Shown here piece after piece: positions 1 through 11,511 of a DNA stretch of 64,000 bases. The position numbers and the translations under genes are program-made. How positions within the stretch are numbered: the stretch's first letter is position 1; each line of letters opens with the position of its first letter. Under the pieces are notes generated by a model. It saw only the letters and a list, made by a program, of their open reading frames with translations, was not told where the DNA came from and ran no database searches. This DNA comes from Talinum fruticosum (Eukaryota; Streptophyta; Magnoliopsida; Caryophyllales; Talinaceae): positions 2,604,001-2,668,000 of the forward strand of contig JAITYX010000059.1 in NCBI GenBank assembly GCA_021018815.1. The letters run 5' to 3'.

Positions 1-1201
1 TCATCCATTGAGCCTTCAACTACTTTTATCTTCGCTGACCAAACCCGCCCACCTGCTGACCAGGTCGGGTCGGGTCTGCTTTAAATACCTAAAGCAAAAC
101 GACATCTCCGTTTCTTTATCACGCCCCTGGCCCCCCTGCCCCTGCCCTTGGGTTTTGGGGGTTTATTTTATTTTATTTTTAATTAATGGAAGCATTTTAA
201 TTGAGTAGCAGTATAAAGCACACTATTTTGTGATAATAAAAGAAAAAAATAAAAAGAAAGTACACTATTTTTGTCTTCTGGGTGTGGATAATATTTTTGT
301 CTTAAATTGGAAACTATAACAGTAATATGTAAGAGATACTGAGAGAGCCAGATCCTACTCCCATTAATATAATAATTCTAAACCACATAATATCAGTGAA
401 ATGAATTTCCATGGCATAATTTCCTTTCTTCAAGCTGCAGAATGCCCTGAATTTTAATTTTTATTCAAAAAATTAAATTAAAAAAAAGAACTTCCATTAA
501 AAGAAAAAGTTTACATAGGGAGAAGAGAGAGGGAGAGGGAGGGAGTGCTGTCCTTCCCTGCACTTTATTCTGTTCAAATGCTTTGATCCCTATTACCAAT
601 AACGAGGCTTTGATTTTTGAGGAGCGAGAAATGTGAGAAAGAGAGTGGCTTTTCTTTTGTCTCTCTAAGAATTCTCTCTCTCCTCCTCCTCCTCCTCCTT
701 TTCTTCTAAATTTTTGCGGCATTGTCTTGTTTTAACCATCCAGGATCTCATCTTACTTCCACGCATTAAAGTGGTGATTTTGTGTGTTTCCCCTCTTTCT
801 CTCTCTCTCTCTCTCTCCCTCCCTCTCTTCTTTTGAACTCCATGGTCGTTGCGCTTTAAATTTTCCTGGGCCTTGTTTGTTTGTTCTCTTTCTCTACAGT
901 TAGAACAGATTCTGGGCACCACAAGCCTGAAGAAGAAGAAGAAGAAGAATACCCAAACAGCTAATCTCACTCACTTTTGATTTTTCTCTTCTTTTAAGCC
1001 TTGTTAACCCTTTGCTTTCGTTCTTGCTTAAACCCACAATTTGAATTCCTTATTGGAGAGAGAAAGAGAGAGTGAAACTGTTCACTGTATTGTGATTAGT
1101 TCTTCAGTCTTGGCTCCACCCAACCCAGAAATCTGGGCAGAAGAAGAAGGGGGTGAGGGATAGAAATTGAAGAAAAGGCTGTATGAAGAAGTGGTGAAAC
1201 A
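1..1201 (+). promoter_or_regulatory. Upstream region and probable 5' leader of the 5-phosphatase gene
   Basis: No coding region is supported here. The stretch from about 500 to 1200 is rich in CT/GA and TCC/GAA microsatellites (for example CT repeats near 797-820 and GAA repeats near 931-948), typical of plant promoters and 5' leaders. Short open frames in it are low-complexity products of these repeats. The first credible start codon is at 1202. Where transcription begins cannot be read from the sequence. Confidence 0.4.
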
Positions 1202-4039
1202 ATGAGGGATGGAAAACCCAAGAAAAGCAAGGTTAGATAGGTTCTTTGCTTGATTTTTCCCTCTTTTGGGCATTTGCATTTTATGAAATATTCAAGATTC
1301 TGATTGAATTTCCCTTTTCTTTTGGCAAATTTTTCTGGGATGAAGCTCTCGTGGTCAAAATCGCTGGTTAAGAAATGGTTCAATATCAAGAGTAAGAGAG
1401 AAGAATATCCTACTGAAGAACTTGCTTATGCAGGTATTTTTGATTCCCCTTGTTTTTTTGTACCACATTTTTCTATTGCCCATCTGATCAAAATTGCAAA
1501 TTTCAGTCTCTAATTGATGATTGAAATTCAAGAAGACTGAAACCCAGATCACTGTTTGACTGCAATTTGGATTATATATATTTAATTAGAGCAACATTTT
1601 GTCTCTTTCTGTTTTGTCAATTTGAAACAGTATTGGATGTTTAAACAAGTTAATTGTGACTAAAAATTGAAACTGTACTAATTCAGGAGGTGAAGTTGAG
1701 TGGAGAACCAGCTTCTCAGAGAGAGAGCCATGTAATGTCAAGAAAACCAGAACAGGTTGGTCCAATTTTCAGATGAGAAAAATCTTCACATGCTTTTGTG
1801 GGATCAAATGTGTCATCTTGTTTACCATTATTGGATTTTGCAGAGAAATTTGGCATGAACAATGATCGAATCCGCCGGGGCAGAGAATATCTTGAGCATC
1901 CTAGGATTATAGATGTCCAAAATCATAGGTAATCTCCATCTAATCCAAGATTGTTCCTTTTGTCTTTTGCTACCCGTAATGTCTTGTTTCTAACTATGGC
2001 CTATTTGCTCAATTGGGTATAGTGTTTTTGTTGCTACATGGAATGTGGGTGGAAAATCCCCACCAAGTAATATGAACCTTGATGATTGGCTTCATGCCTC
2101 ACCTGCTGCAGATATTTATGTTCTTGGGTATGCCCTTGTGTTGTAATTTCTTGCCCTCATATTTAGGAGTAAGTTAATCAAAATCTAACTAGCCGTCATT
2201 CATTCAGATTTCAAGAGATTGTTCCATTAAATCCGAGCAACATATTGGGGGCAGAAGACAATGGTCCCGCAAAGAAATGGGTGTCTCTTATTAGAAAGAC
2301 ATTAAATAACCGCCCTGGAATGTGTGGAAGCAGTGGAAACCATACACCATCCCCTGTTCCTAATCCAGTTGTGGAAATAAATGCTGATTTTGAAGGGTCC
2401 AGCACTGCCAAGGCCGCTTCTTTCTTACACCGTCGATCGTTCCAGGCTACTGGTAGCTGGAAAATGGACAACGACCCTTCAACCTCACAACCCCGGCTTG
2501 AAAGGCGTTATAGTGTTTGTGATCGAGCTATGTATGGTCACAGGCCGAGTAACTATAGGCCAAGTGATTGTCGGCCTAGTGACTATAGGCCGAGTGATTA
2601 CAGGCCGAGTGATTACCGGCCGAGTGATTACCGGCCGAGTGATTATAGGCCGAGTGATTACAGGCCTAGTGACTATAGGCCGAGTGATTATAGGCCGAGT
2701 GATTATAGACCGAGTGATTTTTCTAGGTGGGGTTCATCCGATGATGATTATGGGCCAGGTGATTCACCGAGTACTGTACTGTTTTCCCCAATGTCGTGTG
2801 GTGGATCTGTTCACAGCGACATTTGCTATAGACAGCCTAAGCAGTCAAGGTACTGCTTAGTGGTGAGCAAGCAAATGGTGGGGATTTTTCTCACGGTGTG
2901 GGTCAGGAAAGATTTGAGGGAGCATGTACGCAATGTGAAGGTCTCTTGTGTTGGCAGAGGATTAATGGGTTACCTCGGAAATAAGGTAATAATTCTCCCT
3001 ACTCCCTGCAATTAAGTCTGGCTGCTTTTACCCTGGTTGGTGAAATTGAAGTGTCATACGAGAGATATACCAAAGAAGTGATAGTTTTATGTTTTTTGCT
3101 TGTAGGGTTCCATTTCAGTGAGCATGTTGTTGCATCAGACGAGTTTCTGCTTTGTGTGTAGCCATTTAACCTCGGGGCAGAAAGAAGGGGATGAGATACG
3201 TAGAAATGCTGATGTTATGGAGATTCTCAAGAAAACAAGGTTTCCACGCGTTAGTAGCACAAGTGATGATAAGTCCCCTGAAACCATAGTTGAGCATGAG
3301 TAAGATTCTTTGCGATCAACCTTGAATTTAAATATTACCATTCTAATTTTCGTATTCTAACGAGGTCTATGATTACAGTCGAGTCATTTGGCTTGGGGAT
3401 TTGAATTACCGGTTGACACTCCCTTATCGGTCAGTAAGGGCCCTTGTTGAGATGCAAAACTGGAGGGCATTGTTGGAAAGGGATCAGGTTTGATCTTTCC
3501 TTCCACATTCAAATGTTTACTTTCTCAGTTATGTTCTTACTTCTAATCATTTTCTAATTTGTTGGCAGCTTCGTAGTGAACAGAAAAGAGGGCGCGTGTT
3601 TTCAGGGTGGAAGGAGGGGAATATATACTTCCCACCAACTTACAAGTATTCACATAACTCCGACAGATATGCAGGGGATGATATGCCAAAGGAGAAACGA
3701 AGAACTCCTGCATGGTAAGTCCGGTTCTTATGGTCCCAAATGACATGAAATCACTTGTATTTTTGTAAAACAGACTCTAGATCAACAATCTGACTTATAA
3801 CTGAATCCCCGTGAAGGTGTGACCGGATTTTATGGTATGGAAATGGCCTCCACCAGTTAAGATATGTCCGAGCTGAGTCAAGATTTTCCGATCATAGACC
3901 GGTTTATGGTATATTTTGGGCTGAGGTGGAATCCATTCCTGCACGCCTTAGAAGAAGCATGAGCTGCTCGAGCTCTAGGATCGAAGTTGCTGATCTCTTG
4001 CCCTACTCACATGGCTACACCGAGCTCTGCTTTTTCTGA
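1202..4039 (+). CDS. Type I inositol-polyphosphate 5-phosphatase, 10 exons, 608 aa
   Basis: Exons read as 1202-1231, 1346-1433, 1687-1755, 1844-1928, 2023-2127, 2208-2985, 3106-3299, 3379-3487, 3569-3714 and 3817-4039; all introns are GT-AG, phases agree and the frame is unbroken. The protein should remove the 5-phosphate from inositol polyphosphates or phosphoinositides in the cytosol or at membranes. Family marks are the [10 protein letters not shown] start, a TWNVGGKSP strand, FQEIVPL, the catalytic WLGDLNYRL segment (exon 8), PAWCDRILW (exons 9-10) and [15 protein letters not shown] near the end. The C-terminus [13 protein letters not shown] suits plant type I enzymes. The large exon 6 holds the plant-specific insert ending RWGSSDDD and, inside it, twelve five-residue RPSDY-type repeats. 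Which Arabidopsis paralogue it matches cannot be settled here. Confidence 0.93.
2542..2721 (+). repeat. In-frame 15-bp minisatellite (12 RPSDY units) in the 5-phosphatase
   Basis: Twelve consecutive 15-bp units, consensus AGGCCGAGTGATTAT, encode [10 protein letters not shown], nine RPSDY and a final RPSDF. The unit is a multiple of three, so copy-number change keeps the frame. Third-position changes (TAT/TAC, CCG/CCT) are scattered among units, so the array is not brand new. It lies in the variable insert between FQEIVPL and the conserved phosphatase core. Confidence 0.97.
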
Positions 4040-4850
4040 TCAGTGAGGGCGGAGGAACTGCATCATCAGGTAAGCACTCATCCGCTCATACTCTTGTCAA
4101 TGCTTATCTTTACAGTTCGACATAATTCCTGGAACACTTTGCTGAAGAATGATGATGATGATGAGAACATTAGTGGGGAATGCATGTTTTTTCCTGTTTC
4201 TCAGACACATTTGCAGATTTTCTTGCATGTTTCCACTAAAAACACCTTTGAATATGGTCCCTCATTGACAGGCGGGAATGGCTTTGAACAATACCCAATT
4301 CCTGGAAACGATGATGCAGACATTTCCATGCCCAAAGATCGAGAAAGGTGAGCTTGGTCTTGTTAATCCTTGGCCTTTTTCGCCCAACAATTCATCGCTA
4401 AAACTCATCTAAACTCATATTTACTTCACCTAACACCACAATTTTGTTCCCATTGCAGGTGTAAATTTCTTGCAATTTTGTTAGCTGACTAACCTAACAA
4501 GATCTCAATTAAGTCCTCTGTACATAAGCACGGGCACTTATTAATCATCCGATTATTCACTAGGCTCGTGGAGCTTCTGCTGACCTCTGCATAATCATTT
4601 AGATTACTACTTTAATATTTTTTTTTTGGGTTTTTTTTTCCCATGAGAGATTAATTTTGCTGACAACAATGTGAGAAGATGGGAATGTAATGTAGTCAAG
4701 GCAATCATTTGATTTCAGGGAGATTCCCTTTTTTTTTTGAAGAAGAAGAAAGGAGCTTAGAGATTTGATTAGGCAAGGCATTCGTTGTTAAAGTGATGGA
4801 AATTGCTTTTATAAAAATACTGGAAATTTGTTTATGATAGTGATATGAAG
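4040..4850 (+). other. Probable spliced 3' UTR of the 5-phosphatase
   Basis: After the stop at 4037-4039 there are two good GT-AG pairs: 4070-4271 (CAG|GTAAGC to TTGACAG|G) and 4348-4458 (AAAG|GTGAGC to TTGCAG|G). They would leave short untranslated exons 4040-4069, 4272-4347 and one from 4459. No conserved coding continues, because the protein already ends with the family's usual C-terminus. Transcript data would be needed to confirm splicing. Confidence 0.4.
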
Positions 4851-5608
4851 GCCCCTTTTTTTTATATAAATTTTAAATTTAGTGCTAATGATTTGCCTGA
4901 AAAAGTTTGGGGGTTTGTATTTTTCTTGATTATCCCTAAAGTCCTCTGCTATTCCCTGTTTGCTTTGCTTTTACTTTTCCAGCGAGGAGAGGTGAGACAG
5001 AGAGAGAGAAAGAGAGGTGTGCCCCAAACAGCCCTGACAAGCACTACACACTGTCTCTGGTTTTGGCAGGAAAACTCATTCTTTTACTATAATTTTTCAC
5101 TAATTCACTCATTAGTGTCCCTAATTAACTCCAATTTTTATGTGTGAAAAAAAACCCAGGGGTGGCCAACTCTAATCATCCTATTCTCATCCTATCAAAT
5201 GATTGTGTAGGAATGTCTCCTAAAGAGATCATCATATGAATCTGGTCATTAGGTTTTGTATTACATTTTGGTGAGAGCCTTTCTCAATTAAAAACTTATA
5301 AACTTATAATTTAAGATATTGGATTATAAAAAAAAATATATAATTTAAAATATAGGAGAAAATTATAATATACTCTAACATCTTCCTTTCTTTTTAAAAA
5401 ACAAAAAGAAGAAAAATGCCCCTCAAGCCATTAGATTTTAGACTCGATGTTTCAAACTCCCTTCTTATTTAGTTTTATTTATGGCATTACATTTTTATTT
5501 ATTTATTTTTTGTACAATAATATATATGAAAAAAAGTCTAATTGAATAGTGTGAAGGTGCTATTTTTCAGAATTGTAAGATAATATAAAGTGTATTGAGA
5601 TTATGTAA
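4851..5608. other. AT-rich intergenic stretch, no gene seen
   Basis: AT-rich spacer with homopolymer runs. The open frames are short, contain no recognisable motif and have no splice context. Confidence 0.6.
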
Positions 5609-5610
5609 TA

Positions 5611-5866
5611 ATCCCTCGGTTTCACAATACCGTTATTTTAACCGACTTCTTTCATTTCACAATATTTATCACTTTACGATCCTAATGATATATATATTAA
5701 TGACTAGTATACCAATTTTATTCTTCTTAATTACTTTCTTCTCTTTATTTTTCATTATTTTTTTATTATCAATAAAACCTTGAGCCAACTTTGTCTTTTA
5801 ATACAAATTTTGTCTTTCATATTTCTTCACATCGTAAAAACGATAAATATTATGAAATGGAGGAAG
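5611..5866. mobile_element. Stowaway-like MITE
   Basis: About 256 bp flanked by TA on both sides (5609-5610 and 5867-5868). The left end ATCCCTCGGTTTCACAATA and the reverse complement of the right end CTTCCTCCATTTCATAATA match at about 14 of 20 positions and resemble the CTCCCTCCGT ends of plant Stowaway (Tc1/mariner) MITEs. A second copy of the terminal motif lies internally near 5643-5680. No coding capacity. Confidence 0.6.
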
Positions 5867-5870
5867 TACT

Positions 5871-8290
5871 AAGTATTCGCGAAGGTTTTAATTCAACATG
5901 AAATTGATTTTGATTGTCTTCATGTGGCATAAATTAAGATATCTGATGTTTAGAATCCCTAAATATTCAACAATTACAATGTTTTAACCAAATTGATAAG
6001 TTTGGTTATTCGATTGCAACTCATAAAACAAGTTTAATTTTACTCTAATAGGATAAAGTCTTGGAAAAAAACCCAATTAATTTATATATATTATCAAAAT
6101 TGTTATTTTTTCCTAATTTAATTTATTGTAATTAATTTATTTACGACAATATATGAAGTGGTTAGAGAATTATGGTGGGTCTGTAACACTGAGGCCTCAA
6201 TGTACCAACTCTGGTTCAATGATTTAGCTGGAAAAGGCAAGACTTTGAGGTACAGGAACAATCTCTCTACAAGGTTCTGGATGGAGATTCCCTTTCACTG
6301 GGGCATTAGGGTAGCCATGGCTTGATTAAAAATGTTGGCCATGCTCATGCAAGTGCGTGGTGGAAAGAGAGAGAGATGGAGATGGAGATGGAGAGAGAGA
6401 GAGACAGAGAGAAGGAGACTACACTAACAGCGCAGTCATCAGTCTCTTTCTGTCTGTTGAGGACCGGGGGACACAGCACAGATAGTGAAAACTGATTGAG
6501 ATATGAGAAGCCTGCTTCGACACTTGGACTGATGGAATTGATAGCATTTGATTCCATTTTTATTATCCATCAATATGAATATCATCATCCTCCTCCTCCT
6601 CCTCCTCCTCCTTCCTTCGCTTTTGGAAAATTTAATTCTGTTTTTAGCCCTATTGGTATTGGAGGAGGACCCTTCAATTCTAGGAATTGGGACCCTTTTG
6701 ATTGCTTCAACCTTCGCATGCCTACCACTCAAACCTCTATCGGTTTTAGTACCCCACTATTTGGAGTCTCTTCGTTTTAATTGTTAAAAGCTAACCGTTA
6801 TTTGTCACCAGCGATTATGAGTAATTACGATTAGCTATTAGCTATTATCTATTATCATAGTTTTAATACTATTTAAAACCTTTTCATTTTAGTTATTAAA
6901 AGCTAACTGTTAGTTGTCACCAATGGTTATGAGTGATTACAATTAGTTGTTACTCGTTACTGAACAATTACGAGTTGTTAACTTTTCAACATTGTTATAA
7001 ACACAAAAAATGAACGAGCCCTTAGTATGATATGTACTCTTATGAGAGAATTTTTTCAAAAAGTTTTAGACTCTTCACCTATTTTTCGATTTTGTCTAAT
7101 TATTTAGAGATATTTAGTTGTACTTTACGAAATGTTATTAAACAACTATGTCTATAGTTGTTCACTAGCTAACGACATAGTTACATTCCTATATTATAAT
7201 ATTGAAAGTATGTGTTTTTAAGATGCGCTTAATTTCTATTTTTTTAATGATTGATTGGTTCAAAATATAGGTGAAAAAATATAAGTGATCCCTGAGTACA
7301 TTTGCCGATTAAGAAATATAATACATAAAGCTTTGGATAATACTAAAAAAAAAAAATTAAATCCATAAAATTTTAAATTTCAATACATTTAAAGAAAAAT
7401 ACTTATATTCCTTATATTTGTGTTGTTTGATTCTATTCCTTCAAGTTTCATGCTCATTTACATATTTTTTTTATTATTATATATTGAGATCATTTACGTA
7501 TATTTATTGAAGGTAATGCACAAGGATTTTTCCTTTTTTTTTTTTTATTATAGATACAGATGTATATATAATAGCTTTTTCTTTTGTACAAAATTCCATA
7601 AGTACTAATTTTTGCATAAGATTGTCTCAAAAGAAAAAGTGTTACAGTGAGAAGAACTCTTCTTCCAAGGTGATATTTTAGATGTTTTAAGGTGAATAAG
7701 CACTTATTTTAAATACTTTTTTTTATTCGTGAGTGACTAATTAGGGAAATATAATAAAAGCCCTCCTATATGATTAATTAGACGATATCTATATAGTTAT
7801 TAAGAGTCATCTTTAGAATATCTATCTGATAATATTTAGAAAATAAGACGGTTTTACTACTTAGACTAAGATATCATTATTATATAAAAGTATGATTAGG
7901 TGATAATTATTACCTTCGCCATCATCTTTGTATCACCAACAATAATTTTCCTCAGAAGTCTTATGATTGATGAAGGAGATGACAATGGTTTCGAGGCATG
8001 AACGAGAATTGTCCTTGTTTTGCCCCCACTCGGTAAATTAGAGTTTGCAAAATAGACTAAGGCAAATTCATCTCCAAGGTACAATAAAACATTTTGTAGA
8101 AGAATTGAATATCAATATTTTACTGATGTTCTCTAAATTGTATTTAATGCATACGACCATTTAGCATAAATTTCAAATTTGTTTTGATAATAATCAATAA
8201 ACAACTACACAAACTATTTCTCTCGGTTCAGCCTTTTTTAACAATTGTAAATAGTTAAAAATAAAATTTATTTGATAACAATTATTGAAA
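5871..8290. other. AT-rich spacer with simple repeats and a local 113-bp duplication
   Basis: Holds GA repeats (about 6366-6416), a TCC repeat (about 6587-6612) and a diverged duplication: a roughly 55-bp block at about 6778-6835 recurs at about 6890-6948 (shared core TTAAAAGCTAAC, TTGTCACCA, TTATGAGT). The open frame over the TCC repeat at 6496-6780 gives proline runs on one strand and arginine runs on the other and has no family features. No gene is supported. Confidence 0.5.
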
Positions 8291-8299
8291 TAGTGATTT

Positions 8300-8752
8300 A
8301 AGGCATGCAACAATGAGCACGACCCAAAGGCAAGGAGAACGGGCCGTGTAGGCCGAAGGAAACGAGGGGAGCCTGGCCAGAAACTGGCATTGGTTGGTCG
8401 TGTCAAAAGACACAGCCTATGACAGGAACATGGGCAGCTCGTGTTGGCTGGCACGACCCATGCCAGTGGTGGGCTCTTTGGCTTCTTGTCTTTTCGGCCG
8501 TTTTCTTCCGTTCTTGTGCAATTAATATTTGGTTTATGGGTATATAACTGTGTATAATTCTCCGTTGTTATGTGTAGTGCACTGAGTTGCAAGGTGTATA
8601 GCTTGTTAGTTTGAGAGAATTTTATTGTAAAGCTATCGAAGTTCTAGTGCATTATTCGTATTTTTTTTTCGGATTTTACGTTTTCCACGATAAAATTTCT
8701 CTTTCTTTCTATTTTTCTATTATTGTTTGTGAGTGGACTCCTAATCCTAACA
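8300..8752 (+). mobile_element. Copia-like LTR remnant (copy 1)
   Basis: The segment ends in GTGAGTGGACTCCTAATCCTAACA and holds TTCTAGTGCATTATTCG followed by a poly-T/CGG tract and a TTTTCCACG block, the usual 3' half of many plant Ty1/copia LTRs that end TCCTAACA. A TATA-like GGGTATATAACTGTGTATAATTC lies upstream, as in U3/R. The same ordered blocks occur at 20164-20641. No primer-binding site or internal coding follows, so this is a solo or truncated LTR. Confidence 0.55.
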
Positions 8753-8759
8753 AAAATAT

Positions 8760-9770
8760 CACACAAATTGTTTATCAATATATATCAACAAATAAAAATT
8801 ATCTATAAAAAAACAAACGAAAATTAAACACAAAAATTTATTGCAACTTGATATATACTTAGTTATACGCTCACGCACCGTTTAATAAGACACGTATATA
8901 AGCGAGTGCAGTTGTGGAACCTTAGTTCATGAAAAATAACAAAATGGTATACTCGAGCCTATTTATTTAAGAGACTAATTAAACTGAAGTGGGACACTCA
9001 AAATAACAAAATGGTATGGGAATATCAACAGAGTGAAATGGACAATCATTGAATTCTTTTGGTTGTATCAGTTGAGTTTGACCTATACCTTCACGCTGTC
9101 TAGTGTGCTTCAGTCCAGAGGGGACTTAGTCAAATGTACAATCAAATCATATTAATTTCCCAAAGAAAAATACTGCATATAAATGTCTTGCTATAAGTGT
9201 TTTATTTTGACTTAAAATTATAATATTATATAATACCATTAAATTTTTTAAAAATTAGTATCATTGAATAGTACAAGGGAGCTACCACTAATAAATGGTA
9301 TAAAAATTAACTTTTCATAGTTTTACACAACTATCAAATTGAGTGTATAATATGTCTTAGAAATAAAAGTTGACCGAATTATGGTGTCATTTGTACCGGT
9401 AAAATGCTCAAGTTCAAAAAATTAACTTCTTTAACTTGTTTTATGATGGTTTATTGGAAAAAGATGAATAATTATCATTAATTTTCCAAAAGAATTACAT
9501 TTTTACAGGAAAGATGTGAGTAAGTTTAGACAACTAAATCACCCCATTTTACTATATGCATATCGGCACGGAGACTACATGTATGCTGAATTTGTCTAGC
9601 TACCACTACATTAGTACGTTTTGTGCCTTGGAACTTCCTAAGGCACTGTTTTTTCCATACTTCGTAGACTGTTCATGCAAATATGGTACGTAATATGATG
9701 GCTATTTCTCTCTATTTTTAATCCATGTGTTTATTAGATTGTTTGGAGAGACCCGAAATTACACTTAAAA
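8760..9770. other. AT-rich spacer, no gene seen
   Basis: Spacer. A segment near 9195-9275 (ACTTAAAATTATAATATTATA, then ATTGAATAGTACA) resembles the inner part of the MITE family described at 14211 and may be a degraded copy. Confidence 0.45.
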
Positions 9771-9779
9771 GGGTTAAAT

Positions 9780-10040
9780 CATTTTCAGACCACACGCAGC
9801 CCAGGGACAGTCCACGGCTTGTGGGTTCAACTCCACGCTCTGGCGGCCACAGCGGGCTGCTTCACGGCCCGTGATGGTTTGTTTTTTAGGTTCTGGGCTG
9901 CTTCTGGTCACCACGGGGTTACCCATGACCTTGGGAGCACCTGTGGTGGCCCGGTGGGTGGCAGTAGCTCCAATAGTGTCCCCTGCACTTTGATTAAAAT
10001 AAATCACTTGCACTTTCTCCAACACTGCGTTCGTTCTTCA
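9780..10040. mobile_element. GC-rich repeat fragment, probably LTR debris
   Basis: An abruptly GC-rich patch in AT-rich surroundings with several copies of CACGGCCCGTG-like palindromes. Related palindromes occur in the GC-rich 5' parts of the two LTR remnants near 8340 and 20290. No open frame has a recognisable domain. Assignment to an element is inference. Confidence 0.3.
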
Positions 10041-11295
10041 CCCACTGTGGTGGAAAAACTAGAGTACGTTTCTTACGGAATGTACACATTATATAGCATA
10101 CCCGAAACTTGTGATAATTTTAGGAAAACTAGATTTTCACCCTATAATCATTGTTTATGTTTTTAACTTTTTTCTTTGTCAAAAAACCCCAATCCCTCTG
10201 CAATTGTAACAATTGATGTACACGTGTCCTGGGTTTATAAACCTTTAATATATATACTATATACAAATTTAGAACTAATATATTTTAATAGAAGCATACT
10301 AATGATAATTTTAGGGAAAAACTAGACTAGAGTATGCTTTATGAGCTCATACAAATAAAATATTTACTCCCTTAACAAAAGGACCTCATATATCTTATTA
10401 TTTATCTACTATATATACCAGTTGCAGAACTAACGTACTTATTTCAGAACTCTACTAATCATGTAATATACAAATTAATATATTTATCCGAGAGCATATA
10501 CACTCGGGTGACACGTCATTATGTTATGTCTTCAAAACTCCCCTTATTTTTCTATCGTCCAACCATTTATTAACAAATATATTGAGAATATATATACTCC
10601 CAAGTTTATAATTGACATTCTATGATATGATATATCTGTTCAAATTCAAACCGCTCTAAATTTAATTATTCTAATAATAAAGAGTTTAAAATTTACATGA
10701 TCCCATCAGACATCTTTCTTATTTTAGTAGATATAACAAAACTAATAAGAAATCCAAATTAAATTATCAAAATTCCTACCCAATCTGATATTCGAAACAA
10801 CTAAGTTAAAATGAATTGAAAATACAAATTTATTCAAGTTGAACTGATTCTAATTCAAACATATTCCTTTAATGTTATTTTTCTTTATGAAAAAGTTTAT
10901 TGAATTGGATATCAATAAAGTTAATCTAAATTAAAAATAGGCCAATTCAAACCGAAAACAATCGTATCTTGTTGACTTAAACAAGTTCATAATTCACTGA
11001 AAATCGAACTGAATGATCCATTTAAAATATTCATATTTAAGTTTGAATTAGTATTAAAAATAAGAAGCTACCAAAGATGCACAGGAAGCAAAGCCAAGAC
11101 ATTAAAGAGGCCAACAAAATAGCTGGATTTTATCCCACTTACTCCACTCTCTCATTGCATGAAGTACGAGTGTGCAATTATGAGAGCCCAACTAAATGCC
11201 TTCACCTCGAATCGCCGCATCCAAATCCCAATCTCCTGAAATTGATGATCCATTCTCACTCCACTCCACTGCGAGACGACTATCGCCCACGTAAA
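10041..11295. other. AT-rich spacer upstream of the hairpin gene
   Basis: No gene supported. It contains a short dispersed repeat (GAGCATATACACTCGGG near 10493) also seen near 19310 and 57410. Confidence 0.45.
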
Positions 11296-11511
11296 GTAGC
11301 TCGGGAGGAAGCATGCAAGCACGCGGCGCACGGTTTCTCCCACCTCTTAGATTATATTCGACACGTAAAATTTGTCACCCTAAACACTCGTCACGATGCA
11401 TGTAAACTCTCCCACCAAATGTAAGAACTTAGTCCTCGAATCCCCTCTATAAATTCTCTCTTCACTGCCCTGCTCTCATCATCCCTCGCTCAAACACAAA
11501 GAAAAGAAAAT
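11296..11511 (+). promoter_or_regulatory. Seed-type promoter of the nine-hairpin gene
   Basis: Contains RY-type motifs CATGCA (11312-11317) and ATGCATG (11396-11402), ACGT cores (CACGTAAA near 11289 and 11372) and a TATA box TATAAAT at 11448-11454, 58 bp before the start codon. RY motifs plus ACGT elements mark ABI3/FUS3- and bZIP-controlled seed storage promoters. The leader (TCTCTCTTCACT, then CCTCGCTCAAA) matches that of the three-hairpin gene. Confidence 0.65.

Noticed and set aside
2542..2721. CRISPR-like array.
   Set aside because: Repeats are directly adjacent with no spacers, lie in a coding exon, and the DNA is plant nuclear.
2381..2860. A second plus-strand frame with VITGR-type repeats across the minisatellite.
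   Set aside because: It is the shifted reading of the 15-bp array; the phosphatase frame has conserved domains and matching splice phases.
6439..6787. Proline- or arginine-run proteins over the TCC repeat.
   Set aside because: They come from a microsatellite, lack any domain, and have no splice or promoter context.
8194..8592. A 132-residue minus-strand open frame.
   Set aside because: It lies over the LTR remnant and has no retrotransposon or other protein domain.
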